A DNA stretch of 64,000 nt from Rhizobiales bacterium YIM 77505 (GTDB taxonomy: Bacteria > Pseudomonadota > Alphaproteobacteria > Rhizobiales > Beijerinckiaceae), in assembly GCA_000745135.1 (NCBI GenBank), contig JQNH01000001.1, positions 2,666,001 to 2,730,000 on the forward strand. Reading direction: 5' to 3'. The number at the start of each line of letters is the position of its first letter. Positions within the stretch are counted from its first letter, which is position 1. Position numbers and translations under genes: made by a program. The notes under the pieces were generated by a model. The model had not been told where the DNA came from. It saw nothing but the letters and a program-made list of their open reading frames with translations, and did no database searches. Positions 41,956 through 51,212 of the stretch are shown here, piece after piece.

Positions 41956-43035
41956 TCAGCGCCGACGCGCGAGAACACGATAGAATCCGTCCGGAGCGTC
42001 CTCGCCCGCTTTGACGGCGTCGTGCAGGGCGGCCGCGATCCGCTCGGCAATGCCGATGCGGTAATGGAGCGGGTCCCAGTAGTTCGCATCCTCGGTCGTG
42101 ACCGGGGACGTCCGGCGGAAATCGACCACCGTCGCAGTATGCCGTTCGGCGATGCGCGCAATCCGCTGTTTGCATTCCTCGTCCTCCGCAAAGGCGCGCG
42201 AGCCAGGAGCCGCCTGCGCCGCTACATGGACGGGCATGAAGGTGAGGATCTTGACGGTGGACTCTGGGAGCCTGCCCAAGACAGCCTCAAGCCACGGCAG
42301 GGCCGGCATGCGCAGCGCCGCACGCTCGGCATCGCTCAAGCCGACCGGCGGCTCGACCGTTGTCATGCGCCGCTCGGCGCCGCCCCAGATGTGGAGCCGC
42401 GCCCGAGCAAGGTCATAGGCGGCCTCGGGCGGCACGAAGACTTCGTAGCCATCGGCGCGGATGCGCGCGGGCATGTGTCCGAGCCAATGCAGCGCGACAC
42501 GGCCGGCGATCTCCAGGCTCTTGAGGCTGAGGAGCGGAGCGAAGTCATTGAGGCGACGATCGTCATACAGCCAGGGCGGGAAGGCGCGGAAGGTGAGCCG
42601 TTTCACGTCTGCATCGGGCTCGCACCAGGTGGGATCGAGACCGAAGATCAGGGTCTTCGGTGCAGGCACATGGCGCAGGAACAGCTCCATGAGCTGGACC
42701 TGCTCCCACGGAGTCCCGGCGTTGAGACCGAGATTGGCGAAGCGCCCACCGAACAGGGCGTTGAGGCGCTCGGGATCGAGAAGGCGAATGGTCGACGTAC
42801 CGAAGACGGCGCTGTCGTAGCGCCTGCTGCGCACGATCTGCGGGTACATGAAGCGCTGGTTGAGATCCATGATCGGCGTCGGCGGACGGGTCGGACCGGC
42901 GCGCGTTCCGTAGGGATCGACGACCAACACGAAAGAGGAGAGGAGCAGCACCAGGGCCGCAGCCGACACAAGGAAGCTCGTCGCGAAGCGCGACCATTTC
43001 GAAGCGGCAAAGGTGGACGGAAGCGGAGCGGCCAT
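41956..43035 (-). CDS. Membrane-anchored SGNH/DltD-like protein
   Basis: A 359-residue protein with one N-terminal membrane helix (FATSFLVSAAALVLLLSSFVLVVD, about residues 16-40) and a large extracytoplasmic domain. AVFGTSTIRLLDPE resembles the GDSL block I with Ser, and NYWDPLHYRIG near the end matches block V (D-x-x-H); NLGLNAGT may be block II/III. This suggests an SGNH hydrolase-like O-acyl transfer or hydrolysis role on cell-envelope polymers, like AlgX or DltD, but the catalytic set is not certain. ATG at 43035 is preferred to 43074. It ends in a good terminator at 41812-41837. Confidence 0.72.
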   Translation of the reverse strand: MAAPLPSTFAASKWSRFATSFLVSAAALVLLLSSFVLVVDPYGTRAGPTRPPTPIMDLNQRFMYPQIVRSRRYDSAVFGTSTIRLLDPERLNALFGGRFANLGLNAGTPWEQVQLMELFLRHVPAPKTLIFGLDPTWCEPDADVKRLTFRAFPPWLYDDRRLNDFAPLLSLKSLEIAGRVALHWLGHMPARIRADGYEVFVPPEAAYDLARARLHIWGGAERRMTTVEPPVGLSDAERAALRMPALPWLEAVLGRLPESTVKILTFMPVHVAAQAAPGSRAFAEDEECKQRIARIAERHTATVVDFRRTSPVTTEDANYWDPLHYRIGIAERIAAALHDAVKAGEDAPDGFYRVLARRR

Positions 43036-43115
43036 GAACGAGGTGCTGATGGGAGGGCGGTGGCGCCCTGTCAACCGGTGCAGGTCATGCGCAGCCCAGG
43101 CAGGAACAGCGTCGT

Positions 43116-45377
43116 CTAGAAGTGCTGCCGCCAGAGGGCGCCGAGAATGTTGGAATAGTCGTCCGTCCAGACTGCCTGCCCGTCCTCGGGTTCAGTCGGC
43201 TCCCACGTCTCGCTCGCGGCGAGCGCTCCGATGTCCTGCGGCGTGGAGGCGACGACCGCAACCGTCGAGGAGAAGATGTACTCGCTCTCGCGGCCCTCGT
43301 TCGCCTCGTCGTAGTTGACCCAGGTCTCAAGATCGTTTGCGGCGGCGATGCCGGCCACGACGCTCGCAAGCTCCAGATGTCGGTTCGACACATGCATGAC
43401 CACTGCCCCGCCCGGCGCAAGCTTGTGCCGGTAAACGGCCATGGCCTCTTGGGTCAGGAGGTGGATGGGGATGGAGTCCGATGAGAAGGCATCGACCACG
43501 ATCACATCGAAAGCGCCATCGGGCGCCCTCGCGAGCGTGAGCCGCGCATCGCCCAGAATGATCGGGACTTCGGGCGCGCAAGCGGCAAGGAAGCCGAAGC
43601 GCTTCGGATCCCGGGCGATCCGCACGACCTCCGGGTCGATCTCGTAGTAGATCCAAGTCTCGCCCGGTCCCATCTGGCACGCAAGGCTCCCGGTGCCGAG
43701 GCCTATGGCCGCCACCTTGAGGGGCCTGCCCTTGGCCTCGCGCAGCGCTTTTAACGCCTCCGCCATGGGGGAGCGGTCGTGGTAGTAGGTCAGCGGTTCC
43801 GGGCGTCCCGCAACGGGCCTGCCATCCGCCTCCCGCAGACGCTGCGCGCCGTGAATGGTGGTGCCGTGGAGCAGCACCCGATAGCGCCCATCGGCCGTGT
43901 CCTGGATCTTGTGCACGCCGAAGAAGCTCCGGAGCGTGACGACCCGCCCGGCCTCGATGGGATAGAGCTGGGTCAGCGCGAGCGCCGCCGCGACCACAAG
44001 GGCAAAGCGCCGAGGAGCCCCTGCGAAGGCGAGGCCGGCCACCGCGAGCCCGATAACGCCCCAGGCGATCAGCCGCGCCGCCCGGTCCGACGGCACGAAG
44101 CCGGCAAGACCCGGAGAAAAGAGCAGCGCGACAACCGCGAGGGCGACGGGCCAGAAAACCTTCTCCGGCACCCGCAGGCGTCCCTTGCGCGGCGGAAGGC
44201 ACAACACCGCAAGCACGATGAGGATCGGATATTCGGCGATCCAGGAGAAGGCGTGCGGCGCGAGGAGCCCCGCGAAGAGCCCGCCGATCATGCCGCCCGC
44301 CGACAGGCTCAAATAGAAGGTGGTGAGATGGCGCGGATGCGGCCGCCTCCGCGCGAGTTCGCCATGGCAGGCCATGGCGAGTATGAAGAAGGCGCCGAGA
44401 TGCACCGTGAGGGTCAAGGCCAAGGCCTCATCGAGGCTGAGGGCCGTCATCGCCACAAGGCCGATGACCGCAAAGGGAGCAAGGCGAAGGATCCAGCGGT
44501 GGGGGATCGCAGGGCGGCTCTGGAAGACGATCACCCAGGTGATGAGGTAGAGCGAGAGGGGGATCACCCACAGGAGCGGCGCGGCCGCCACGTCCGTCGA
44601 GATATGGGCCGTCACTGCGACGAGGAGGCCCGACGGAACGGCGGCAAGACCGATCCAGACGCCGATCTCGGACCACCTCAGGACCGGCGCAAGGCCGCGC
44701 CCGTCCTCCCGCTCCGGCGTCGTGCCTGGAGCGGTCAAAACAAGGTAGGCGCAAGCGGCGATCGCCGCCACAAGCAGCCAGAACCCTGCAGTCCACAGCC
44801 CCAGTTGCGCGCGCAGGGCCATGAGCGGCTCGAGAAGGAAGGGATAGGAGAGGAGGGCAAGGAAGCTGCCGACGTTCGATGCAGCATAGAGGAAATAAGG
44901 GTCGCCGCCGTCCCGGTGGCCGGTACGCACGAACCACGCCTGCAGGAGCGGATTGTTGGCCGCCAGCGCAAAGAAGGGAAGCCCGATGGCGATGGTGAAC
45001 AGACCGAGCAGCCAGAGCGCCTCCCCGCTCGTCGGCGGCTCGCCCCAACTTTCCGGAACGGCGAGCGGCAAGGTGAGGGCAGCGGAGACGAGTAGCATGA
45101 AGTGGACCGCCGCCGAGACGGATGGCCGCGGCAGCTTGGCGATGAGATGGGCGTAGGCGTAGCCGGCCAGAAGCATGGTTTGGAAGAACACCATCGCGAC
45201 CGACCAAACCGCCGGCGAGCCCCCAAGGCGGGGCAGCACCATGCGCGTGAACATGGGCTGCACGGAGAAGAGCAGGAAGGCGCTCAAGAAGATGGTGCCG
45301 GCATAGACCGGCAGCACCAGCCGTGACGGCAACCGCAAGCCTTCGCGGGCGAGGGCCGGCGGCCGCTCCATCTCCAT
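43116..45377 (-). CDS. Fused membrane (MFS-like)/spermidine synthase-like protein
   Basis: A 753-residue protein. The N-terminal two thirds has about twelve membrane helices, starting LVLPVYAGTIFLSAFLLFSVQPMFTRMVLPRLGGSPAVW, a signature of the fused MFS/spermidine synthase family. The C-terminal part (about 500-740) is a spermidine-synthase-like Rossmann domain: AIGLGTGSLACQ (nucleotide loop), YYEIDPEVVRIA, IILGDARLTLA and DVIVVDAFSSDSIPIHLLTQEA. Whether it makes or moves polyamines is unproven. ATG at 45377 follows AGGG at about 8 bases. The SGNH gene follows 80 bases downstream. Confidence 0.9.
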   Translation of the reverse strand: MEMERPPALAREGLRLPSRLVLPVYAGTIFLSAFLLFSVQPMFTRMVLPRLGGSPAVWSVAMVFFQTMLLAGYAYAHLIAKLPRPSVSAAVHFMLLVSAALTLPLAVPESWGEPPTSGEALWLLGLFTIAIGLPFFALAANNPLLQAWFVRTGHRDGGDPYFLYAASNVGSFLALLSYPFLLEPLMALRAQLGLWTAGFWLLVAAIAACAYLVLTAPGTTPEREDGRGLAPVLRWSEIGVWIGLAAVPSGLLVAVTAHISTDVAAAPLLWVIPLSLYLITWVIVFQSRPAIPHRWILRLAPFAVIGLVAMTALSLDEALALTLTVHLGAFFILAMACHGELARRRPHPRHLTTFYLSLSAGGMIGGLFAGLLAPHAFSWIAEYPILIVLAVLCLPPRKGRLRVPEKVFWPVALAVVALLFSPGLAGFVPSDRAARLIAWGVIGLAVAGLAFAGAPRRFALVVAAALALTQLYPIEAGRVVTLRSFFGVHKIQDTADGRYRVLLHGTTIHGAQRLREADGRPVAGRPEPLTYYHDRSPMAEALKALREAKGRPLKVAAIGLGTGSLACQMGPGETWIYYEIDPEVVRIARDPKRFGFLAACAPEVPIILGDARLTLARAPDGAFDVIVVDAFSSDSIPIHLLTQEAMAVYRHKLAPGGAVVMHVSNRHLELASVVAGIAAANDLETWVNYDEANEGRESEYIFSSTVAVVASTPQDIGALAASETWEPTEPEDGQAVWTDDYSNILGALWRQHF

Positions 45378-45519
45378 GCGGTACCCTTCAAGCTGTGGAC
45401 CCGGGCGAGGAAATGGAGCAAACGGCGCTCCTTGACGCAACCGCATTCTTCGGCCGCTGCAGGCGCGGGCGCCAAGTCACTCCGGGCGCGGCCGAAGACG
45501 CGCGTGAGGCGAGGACGCG

Positions 45520-47136
45520 ATGGAACGCTATGACGTCGTCGTGATCGGGGCCGGTCACAATGGCCTCACCTGCGCCGCTTATCTCGGGAGGGCAGGCCTG
45601 AAAGTGAAGGTTGTCGAGCGCCGTGCCGTGGTCGGCGGTGCGGCGGTGACGGAAGAATTCCACCCGGGTTTTCGCAATTCGGTCGCTGCCTACACGGTGA
45701 GCCTCCTTCACCCGAAGATCATCCGCGACCTTGATCTGAGCGCTCACGGGCTCACCATCGTGGAGCGCCGGGCGCTCAACTTCCTGCCGCTCGACGACGG
45801 CCGCCATCTCCTCGCGGGCGAGGGCCGCACCAAAGCCGAGATCGCCAAGTTCAGTGCGCGCGACGCCGAGCGCTATGAGGCCTATGGCGCTGAAATCGAG
45901 GCGGTCGCAGACGTCCTGCGCGGCCTCGTCCTTCAGGCGCCGCCCAACGTCACCGAAGGTTCACGCCTGCGCAGCGTCGGTGAGTACGTGAAGGCCCTCG
46001 CGCTCGGTCGACGCTTGAGCCATCTCGACATGGCGCGCCGTCGCGCCCTCCTCGATCTCTTCACCAAATCGGCTTCCGAGTATCTCGAGGGCTGGTTCGA
46101 GGCGGAACCGGTGAAGGCGCTCTTCGGCTTCGATGCGGTCGTCGGCAACTACGCCAGCCCGTTCACCCCGGGCACCGCCTATGTCCTCCTCCACCACGTC
46201 TTCGGCGAGGTCAACGGCAAGAAGGGTGCCTGGGGGCACGCCCTCGGCGGCATGGGCGCCATCACGCAAGCCATGGCCCGATCGGCCTGCGCCCGCGGCG
46301 TCACCATCGAGACGAGCGCGCCGGTGCGCGAGGTGATCGTCGAAAAGGGCCGCGCCGCCGGCGTCGTGCTCGAGGACGGGCGCGCCATCCGGGCCGACTG
46401 CGTGGCCGCCAATGTGAACCCGAAGCTCCTCTACGGCAGCCTTGTTCCGAAAGAGGCGGTGCCGACGGAGTTCGCCGCTCGCATGAGGCGCTGGGCCTGC
46501 GGCTCGGGCACGTTCCGCATGAACGTGGCGCTTTCCAGGCTGCCGAACTTCTCGGCCCTGCCGGGCGAAACGATCGGCGACCATCACACCGCCGGCATCA
46601 TCCTGGCACCAAGCCTCGCTTACATGGACCGCGCCTATCACGATGCCCGCGAGCGCGGCTGGAGTCGCGCGCCGATCATCGAGATGCTGATCCCCTCGAC
46701 TCTCGATGACAGCCTCGCGCCGAAAGGCGCTCACGTCGCAAGCCTGTTCTGCCAGCACGTGGCGCCGGAACTTCCCGACGGGCGCTCCTGGGACGACCAT
46801 CGCGAGGAGGTGGCGGATCTCATGATCGACACCGTCGAACGCTATGCGCCTGGCTTCAAGGCGAGCGTCGTGGGGCGTCAGATCTTGTCGCCCCTTGACC
46901 TCGAGCGGGTGTTCGGCCTCACGGGCGGCGACATCTTCCACGGACGGCTTACGCTCGACCAGCTCTTTTCGGCCCGGCCGATGCTCGGCTACGCCGATTA
47001 CCGCGGCCCGGTGAAGGGGCTCTATCTCTGTGGTTCCGGCGCTCATCCCGGCGGCGGCGTCACCGGCGCGCCGGGACACAACGCCGCGAAGGCCATCCTC
47101 AGCGATCACGCCAAGCTTCGGTTCGGCTTGCGTTGA
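45520..47136 (+). CDS. FAD-dependent oxidoreductase (PYROXD2/phytoene desaturase-like)
   Basis: A 538-residue flavoprotein. The dinucleotide loop is YDVVVIGAGHNGLTCAAYLGRAGLKVKVVERR (residues 4-35), followed by VVGGAAVTEEFHPGFRNSVAAY. The C-terminal FAD contact is GLYLCGSGAHPGGGVTGAPGHNAAKAIL. This matches PYROXD2-like members rather than carotenoid desaturases, since no carotenoid genes are nearby. The substrate is not known. It starts 142 bases from the divergent MFS/spermidine synthase gene. Confidence 0.9.
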   Translation: MERYDVVVIGAGHNGLTCAAYLGRAGLKVKVVERRAVVGGAAVTEEFHPGFRNSVAAYTVSLLHPKIIRDLDLSAHGLTIVERRALNFLPLDDGRHLLAGEGRTKAEIAKFSARDAERYEAYGAEIEAVADVLRGLVLQAPPNVTEGSRLRSVGEYVKALALGRRLSHLDMARRRALLDLFTKSASEYLEGWFEAEPVKALFGFDAVVGNYASPFTPGTAYVLLHHVFGEVNGKKGAWGHALGGMGAITQAMARSACARGVTIETSAPVREVIVEKGRAAGVVLEDGRAIRADCVAANVNPKLLYGSLVPKEAVPTEFAARMRRWACGSGTFRMNVALSRLPNFSALPGETIGDHHTAGIILAPSLAYMDRAYHDARERGWSRAPIIEMLIPSTLDDSLAPKGAHVASLFCQHVAPELPDGRSWDDHREEVADLMIDTVERYAPGFKASVVGRQILSPLDLERVFGLTGGDIFHGRLTLDQLFSARPMLGYADYRGPVKGLYLCGSGAHPGGGVTGAPGHNAAKAILSDHAKLRFGLR

Positions 47137-47243
47137 CGAGGACGGCCGCCGCACCCGCCGCTGGGTTCGATCGCGGGCGGCGGCCTTCCTGTGATAAGCT
47201 CCGTCGAAGCGCTCGGGCCCGATCCTCACTCGGAAGCTTTCCC

Positions 47244-47633
47244 ATGTCCCGGCTTGCTCGGCAGTGCCCCCCTTGGTGGGCGCCCTCGCTCCTCGTCCTC
47301 ACGACTTCGTCCGCCGGGGCGGCAGGGGATTGCTTCGTCGTCTACCCTGGCACCGGCGTCGCCTTCGGCTCGTCCGCCGTCATCGCCATGACGGTCCCCA
47401 AGGGCACCGTCTGCGCCGAACCGGTCCGGGTGGGCGCTGGACAGATCACGAGCCTTCGGGTGAAGGTGCGCGCCCAGCGCGGCGTCGCTGGCGTTCAGGG
47501 CACGACCCGCTTCGCCTACAAGGCCCCGAACGAGCCAGGGCGCGACAGCTTCGTCCTGACGATGACCGGACAAGGCCGTGTCGGCGCGCCAGCGACCTCC
47601 GACCTGCACTTCGTCGTCACCGTGACGGAATAG
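47244..47633 (+). CDS. Small secreted protein of unknown function
   Basis: A 129-residue protein with a signal peptide (APSLLVLTTSSAGAAG, cleavage after about residue 26). The mature part starts DCFVVYPGTGVAF, contains two Cys (DCFVV, TVCAEP, possibly a disulphide) and looks all-beta: VRVGAGQITSLRVKVRAQRGVAGVQGTTRFAYKAPNEPGRDSFVLTM. I read this as an Ig-like or cadherin-like small domain. GGAAG precedes the ATG at 47244. Its last 17 bases overlap the end of the convergent ybgC. Confidence 0.72.
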   Translation: MSRLARQCPPWWAPSLLVLTTSSAGAAGDCFVVYPGTGVAFGSSAVIAMTVPKGTVCAEPVRVGAGQITSLRVKVRAQRGVAGVQGTTRFAYKAPNEPGRDSFVLTMTGQGRVGAPATSDLHFVVTVTE

Positions 47634-48081
47634 CGGCCCGCGGGGTCAGCACCGCGCGCAAATCCTCCGGAATCCGCGCCGGCCGCCCCTTCGAAACGGC
47701 AGCGACGCGGACATCGGCGGTCAGCAACACCTCATCGCCACGCAGGATGCGCTGGGCGAGGAGAAGCGAGGCGCCCCGCACCTCCTCCGTGCGGGTCTCC
47801 ACCACCAGCACGTCGTCCATGCGGGCAGGCCTCAGGAAATCGAGGGTCATGTGCCGCACCGCAAAGGCGAGGCCACCCTTCGCATGCAATGTCGACTGGT
47901 CGACGCCGGCAGCGCGCAGGAATTCGGTGCGCCCGCGTTCGAGAAAGCGCAGATAGGTGGCGTGGTAGACGACGCCCGAGAAATCGGTGTCCTCGTAGTA
48001 GACACGCACGGGCAGGAGATGCCGTCTCGCCACGACCGTGCCCTCTGTCGGTCTCAGGTCCATCTGTCGATCGAGATCCAA
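47617..48081 (-). CDS. ybgC: Tol-Pal-associated acyl-CoA thioesterase
   Basis: A 154-residue hot-dog thioesterase. The catalytic motif VRVYYEDTDFSGVVYHATYLRFLERGRTEFLR (about 26-57) has the active Asp of the 4-hydroxybenzoyl-CoA thioesterase/YbgC group. In most alphaproteobacteria ybgC precedes tolQRAB-pal; here no tol gene follows. The TTG at 48081 has GGAGG about five bases upstream and is preferred; ATG at 48063 lacks a ribosome site. ruvB lies further upstream on the same strand, but a beta-barrel gene on the other strand separates them. Confidence 0.9.
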   Translation of the reverse strand: MDLDRQMDLRPTEGTVVARRHLLPVRVYYEDTDFSGVVYHATYLRFLERGRTEFLRAAGVDQSTLHAKGGLAFAVRHMTLDFLRPARMDDVLVVETRTEEVRGASLLLAQRILRGDEVLLTADVRVAAVSKGRPARIPEDLRAVLTPRAAIPSR

Positions 48082-48255
48082 GCCGCCCTCCGTCGCGCGG
48101 CGCTCTGTGCGCTGAGGAAGATGGCGAAAGCGGGGAGCCCGAAGCTGAACGGCAGCCGCTCCCTAGCAGCGCCGCGGCGTGCATCAGCGGCACAATGTTG
48201 CTGATCGGCGACACCACAGGATTTTACATCTAATCCATGCAACTCGGCTTGACGT

Positions 48256-48267
48256 CCCCCCCCCCCC
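48256..48267. repeat. 12-C homopolymer upstream of beta-barrel gene
   Basis: An uninterrupted run of twelve C, 33 bases before the start of the outer-membrane protein at 48301. Directly before it is TTGACG (48249-48254); a weak AAATTC (48271-48276) lies on the other side, 16 bases away. A tract in this position can change length by slippage and so alter promoter spacing. A sequencing or assembly error at the homopolymer is possible. Confidence 0.55.
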
Positions 48268-48300
48268 GCGAAATTCCGCGCACAACCGGGGGATTTTCCT

Positions 48301-49080
48301 ATGCGTTTTGCGGTGAGACCCACTCTGTTTTTGCTCGGCGTTGCACTCGCAAGCGGAGCGTCGGCGGCGGACCTGCCGTCGCGCGCGGCGGCGCCGCCGC
48401 CGGCATTAGTTACCGCTCCACTGCCTCGCTTCTTCATCGAGGGACATCTCGGAGCAGCGTTCAGCCAATTCGATGACATCGATTTCGTAAATCCGATCGG
48501 CACTGCATTCACTCTGAACGCGGTCGTCGGGGACCGAATCGTTCTCACAAACGTGAGCCGGGACGATACGGCGATCGCCGCCTCGATCGGCGCCGGCGCC
48601 TATTTCCTTCCCAACATCTTCGGCAAGGTCTCCTACCACTACTTCGGTGAGCACGAGGCCTCCGGCTTCGCCGCTTTTCCCGCTGGCTCGTTCCGTCAAG
48701 ACCTGAAGGTGACGGCGCACGGAGTCATGCTGGGTCTCGGCTTCAACTTCGATCTCACCACGCTGGTGTTCCTCGAAGGCACGGTCGAGGCAGGCCTCTC
48801 CATACTGGATGTTGAAGGCCGCCAGGGCGCCAATCTAGGCCGGAACACTGCCTTCCCCAGCGAGACGCGAACTAATTTCGCCGCCGGGGCCGGGCTCGGA
48901 CTTGGGTATCGGGTGACCCCGAATTTCGACCTCATTCTCAGCGGGAACTACTACTGGCTCGGCAAAGCAGATACCGGGACGACCGCCAATCCGCCTCCTC
49001 GCGGCATGAACCCGGGGGAGAGATTGGAGTCTGATCTCTCAGTCGCCACGCTCCGCGTCGGCGGGCGCGTGAAGTTCTGA
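48301..49080 (+). CDS. Outer-membrane beta-barrel protein
   Basis: A 259-residue protein with a signal peptide (FLLGVALASGASA, cleavage before ADLPS), a Pro/Ala lead (ADLPSRAAAPPPA) and about eight to ten alternating beta strands ending in a C-terminal Phe (VGGRVKF), the mark of BAM-inserted proteins. It resembles the 8-stranded Rhizobiales outer-membrane family (PF13505-like). GGGGGA nine bases before the ATG is a strong ribosome site. It sits between ruvB and ybgC, where other genomes have no gene. Local GC looks slightly lower than in its neighbours. The 12-C tract upstream may affect its expression. Confidence 0.88.
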   Translation: MRFAVRPTLFLLGVALASGASAADLPSRAAAPPPALVTAPLPRFFIEGHLGAAFSQFDDIDFVNPIGTAFTLNAVVGDRIVLTNVSRDDTAIAASIGAGAYFLPNIFGKVSYHYFGEHEASGFAAFPAGSFRQDLKVTAHGVMLGLGFNFDLTTLVFLEGTVEAGLSILDVEGRQGANLGRNTAFPSETRTNFAAGAGLGLGYRVTPNFDLILSGNYYWLGKADTGTTANPPPRGMNPGERLESDLSVATLRVGGRVKF

Positions 49081-49156
49081 TCGCTTCTCCTAGCTTGAAC
49101 ACCCGTCACAGCCAGGGCCGCATCGTTTCTTGAGTCGGTTGCGGTCCTGACTCCCG

Positions 49157-50209
49157 TCAAGCCTCTTCCCCGCCGTTCTGGAAAAGCCCGAACTGCACGG
49201 CCGGGTCGCGCGCCGGCTCCGGGAGGCCGAGGTGGCGGAAGGCGTGGGGGGTGAGGACGCGCCCGCGTGGGGTGCGCTGCACGAAGCCCTTCTGGATGAG
49301 AAAGGGCTCGATGATCTCCTCGATGGCGTCGCGGGGCTCGGACAGCGCGGCGGCGATGGTCTCGATGCCGACCGGCCCGCCGCCGAAGGAGTGGGCGATG
49401 GTGGACAGGTATTTCCGGTCCATGAGGTCGAGGCCGATCGGGTCGACGTCCAGGAACTGCAGCGCCTTGTCGGCGACCTCGCGGGTCACGGCGCCGGCGT
49501 TCTCGACGAGCGCGAAGTCGCGCACGCGCCGCAGCAGACGGCCGGCGATGCGGGGCGTGCCGCGGGAGCGCTTGGCGATCTCGTTCGCCCCGTCCTCCGT
49601 CATGCCGATGCCGAGCACCCGCGCGCCGCGCTTGACGATGAGCTCGAGTTCGTCCGTGGCGTAGAATTCCAGGCGGATCGGGATGCCGAAACGGTCCCGC
49701 AGGGGGGTGGTGAGGAGCCCGGCGCGGGTGGTGGCCCCGATGAGGGTGAATTTCGGCAGCTCGATCTTGACGGAGCGCGCCGCCGGCCCCTCGCCGATGA
49801 TGAGGTCGAGCTGGTAGTCCTCCATGGCCGGGTAGAGGATCTCCTCCACCGCCGGGTTGAGGCGGTGGATCTCGTCGATGAAGAGGACGTCGCGCTCCTC
49901 GAGATTCGTGAGCTGGGCGGCAAGGTCGCCGGCCTTGGCGATGACCGGCCCCGAGCTCGAGCGGAAATTGACCCCGAGCTCGCGGGCCACGATCTGGGCG
50001 AGCGTCGTTTTTCCCAAGCCCGGAGGGCCGACGAAGAGCACGTGGTCGAGGGCGTCGCCGCGCGCCTTCGAGGACTCGATGAAGACCTGCAGGTTCGCCC
50101 GCGCCTGGCGCTGGCCGATGAACTCGGCGAGCGTCTGCGGCCTGAGCGATGCATCCGCATCGTCCTCGCGGCGCTCGGGGGTGAGGAGGCGGTTGGGGGT
50201 GGCGTTCAT
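49157..50209 (-). CDS. ruvB: Holliday junction branch-migration helicase RuvB
   Basis: A 350-residue AAA+ motor. Walker A is [16 protein letters not shown] (about residue 62), Walker [18 protein letters not shown], sensor 1 LIGATTRAG, arginine finger LRDRFG, followed by the winged-helix C-terminus ([18 protein letters not shown]). With RuvA it drives branch migration for RuvC cleavage. Length is normal. ruvA lies 72 bases upstream on the same strand, so the two are cotranscribed. Confidence 0.98.
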   Translation of the reverse strand: MNATPNRLLTPERREDDADASLRPQTLAEFIGQRQARANLQVFIESSKARGDALDHVLFVGPPGLGKTTLAQIVARELGVNFRSSSGPVIAKAGDLAAQLTNLEERDVLFIDEIHRLNPAVEEILYPAMEDYQLDLIIGEGPAARSVKIELPKFTLIGATTRAGLLTTPLRDRFGIPIRLEFYATDELELIVKRGARVLGIGMTEDGANEIAKRSRGTPRIAGRLLRRVRDFALVENAGAVTREVADKALQFLDVDPIGLDLMDRKYLSTIAHSFGGGPVGIETIAAALSEPRDAIEEIIEPFLIQKGFVQRTPRGRVLTPHAFRHLGLPEPARDPAVQFGLFQNGGEEA

Positions 50210-50281
50210 GATCTGTACGCGGTGTCACTACGCGATGTGGCGACGGAAGTCACCGTCAGAGGGCAGACCTGTGTGCCCGGA

Positions 50282-50899
50282 TCAGCGCGCCAACTCCCGC
50301 AGGCCCAGCCGAATCAAGGTCTTCGCCTCCGCCGCCTCCCCCGCCTGCCTGAGCGCCGCCGCGATGGCGGCGCTCGCCTGGGCCTGGGCGTAGCCGAGAT
50401 TGACGAGGGCGGAGACGGCGTCGGCGACGGGCTGCGGGGCCTTTCTGTCCTCCACCGCGTCGGAGAGGCGGATGAGGGCCGGGTCGACCCCGGCGAAGGC
50501 GGGGGCGCGGTCCTTCAGCTCCGCGACGATGCGCGCCGCAAGCTTCGGGCCGACGCCGGGCCCGCGGGAGATGGCGCCCTTGTTGCCGGTGGCGATGGCG
50601 GTGGCAAGTTGGCCGGGATCCAGCACGGAGAGGATGCCGAGCGCCACCTTGGCGCCCACCCCCTGCACGGTCTGGAGGAGGCGGAACCATTCCCGCTCCT
50701 GGTCGGAGCGGAAGCCGTAGAGGCGGATCATGTCCTCGCGGACATGGGTCTCGATCGACAGCGTCGCCGCCTCGCCCGTGGAGGGTAGCTGCTGGAGGGT
50801 GCGCGCCGAGCAATGCACCACGTAGCCGACGCCCTGCACGTCGACGACGACGAAATCCTCGCCATAAGAATCGATGACGCCGCGCAGCTTGCCGATCAT
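50282..50899 (-). CDS. ruvA: Holliday junction DNA-binding protein RuvA
   Basis: A 205-residue tetrameric protein with OB-fold ([31 protein letters not shown]), helix-hairpin-helix region ([20 protein letters not shown] and [18 protein letters not shown]) and the C-terminal three-helix domain that binds RuvB ([22 protein letters not shown]). The ATG at 50899 has GGGAG seven bases upstream. In other genomes ruvC directly precedes; here a MazF-like gene on the other strand separates them, so ruvAB must have a promoter in 50900-51107. Confidence 0.98.
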   Translation of the reverse strand: MIGKLRGVIDSYGEDFVVVDVQGVGYVVHCSARTLQQLPSTGEAATLSIETHVREDMIRLYGFRSDQEREWFRLLQTVQGVGAKVALGILSVLDPGQLATAIATGNKGAISRGPGVGPKLAARIVAELKDRAPAFAGVDPALIRLSDAVEDRKAPQPVADAVSALVNLGYAQAQASAAIAAALRQAGEAAEAKTLIRLGLRELAR

Positions 50900-51107
50900 T
50901 TTGTTCTCCCAGACGCCATTATCCTGGTCGGAGGGCAGAGGAGAAGCATGATCCACTGCTCTATAGGCGGCCTCGCGGATCCCGGGATCGGTATGCCGCC
51001 GTCCGGGATGGCACGGTGTACAGGTTGCTTGGAAACGCCAATAGCGGCACGTAGATTTTGAACTCGTGGCGTCATTATCGAGTGGATGATGACGTTGATG
51101 GGAGCAC

Positions 51108-51212
51108 ATGGAAGAGCGGAAACAACACAACAATCACCATCATGGTGATCGAAGAACACGTCGCATTGACCTCTTCGCCAGCCATCACGGTTACATCAAG
51201 CGAATCGTATGA
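51108..51212 (+). CDS. Possible 34-residue ORF coupled to MazF-like gene
   Basis: ATG at 51108, stop TGA at 51210-51212 sharing the ATGA overlap with the start of the MazF-like gene at 51209. The peptide is basic and His-rich ([16 protein letters not shown], then [11 protein letters not shown]). GGAG lies three bases upstream, closer than ideal. The overlap is the arrangement used by antitoxin-toxin pairs, but the peptide is too short for a normal MazE. It could be a degraded or miniature antitoxin, or a leader peptide, or chance. Confidence 0.4.
   Translation: MEERKQHNNHHHGDRRTRRIDLFASHHGYIKRIV

Noticed and set aside
43779-45095. 438-codon + strand frame inside the MFS/spermidine synthase gene
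   Set aside because: Antisense shadow with no hydrophobic or catalytic motif.
49232-50788. 518-codon + strand frame opposite ruvB and ruvA
   Set aside because: Fully antisense to two certain genes.
50900-51133. N-terminal extension of ruvA
   Set aside because: Normal RuvA starts at 50899 after GGGAG; the extension is Cys/His-rich and unrelated.
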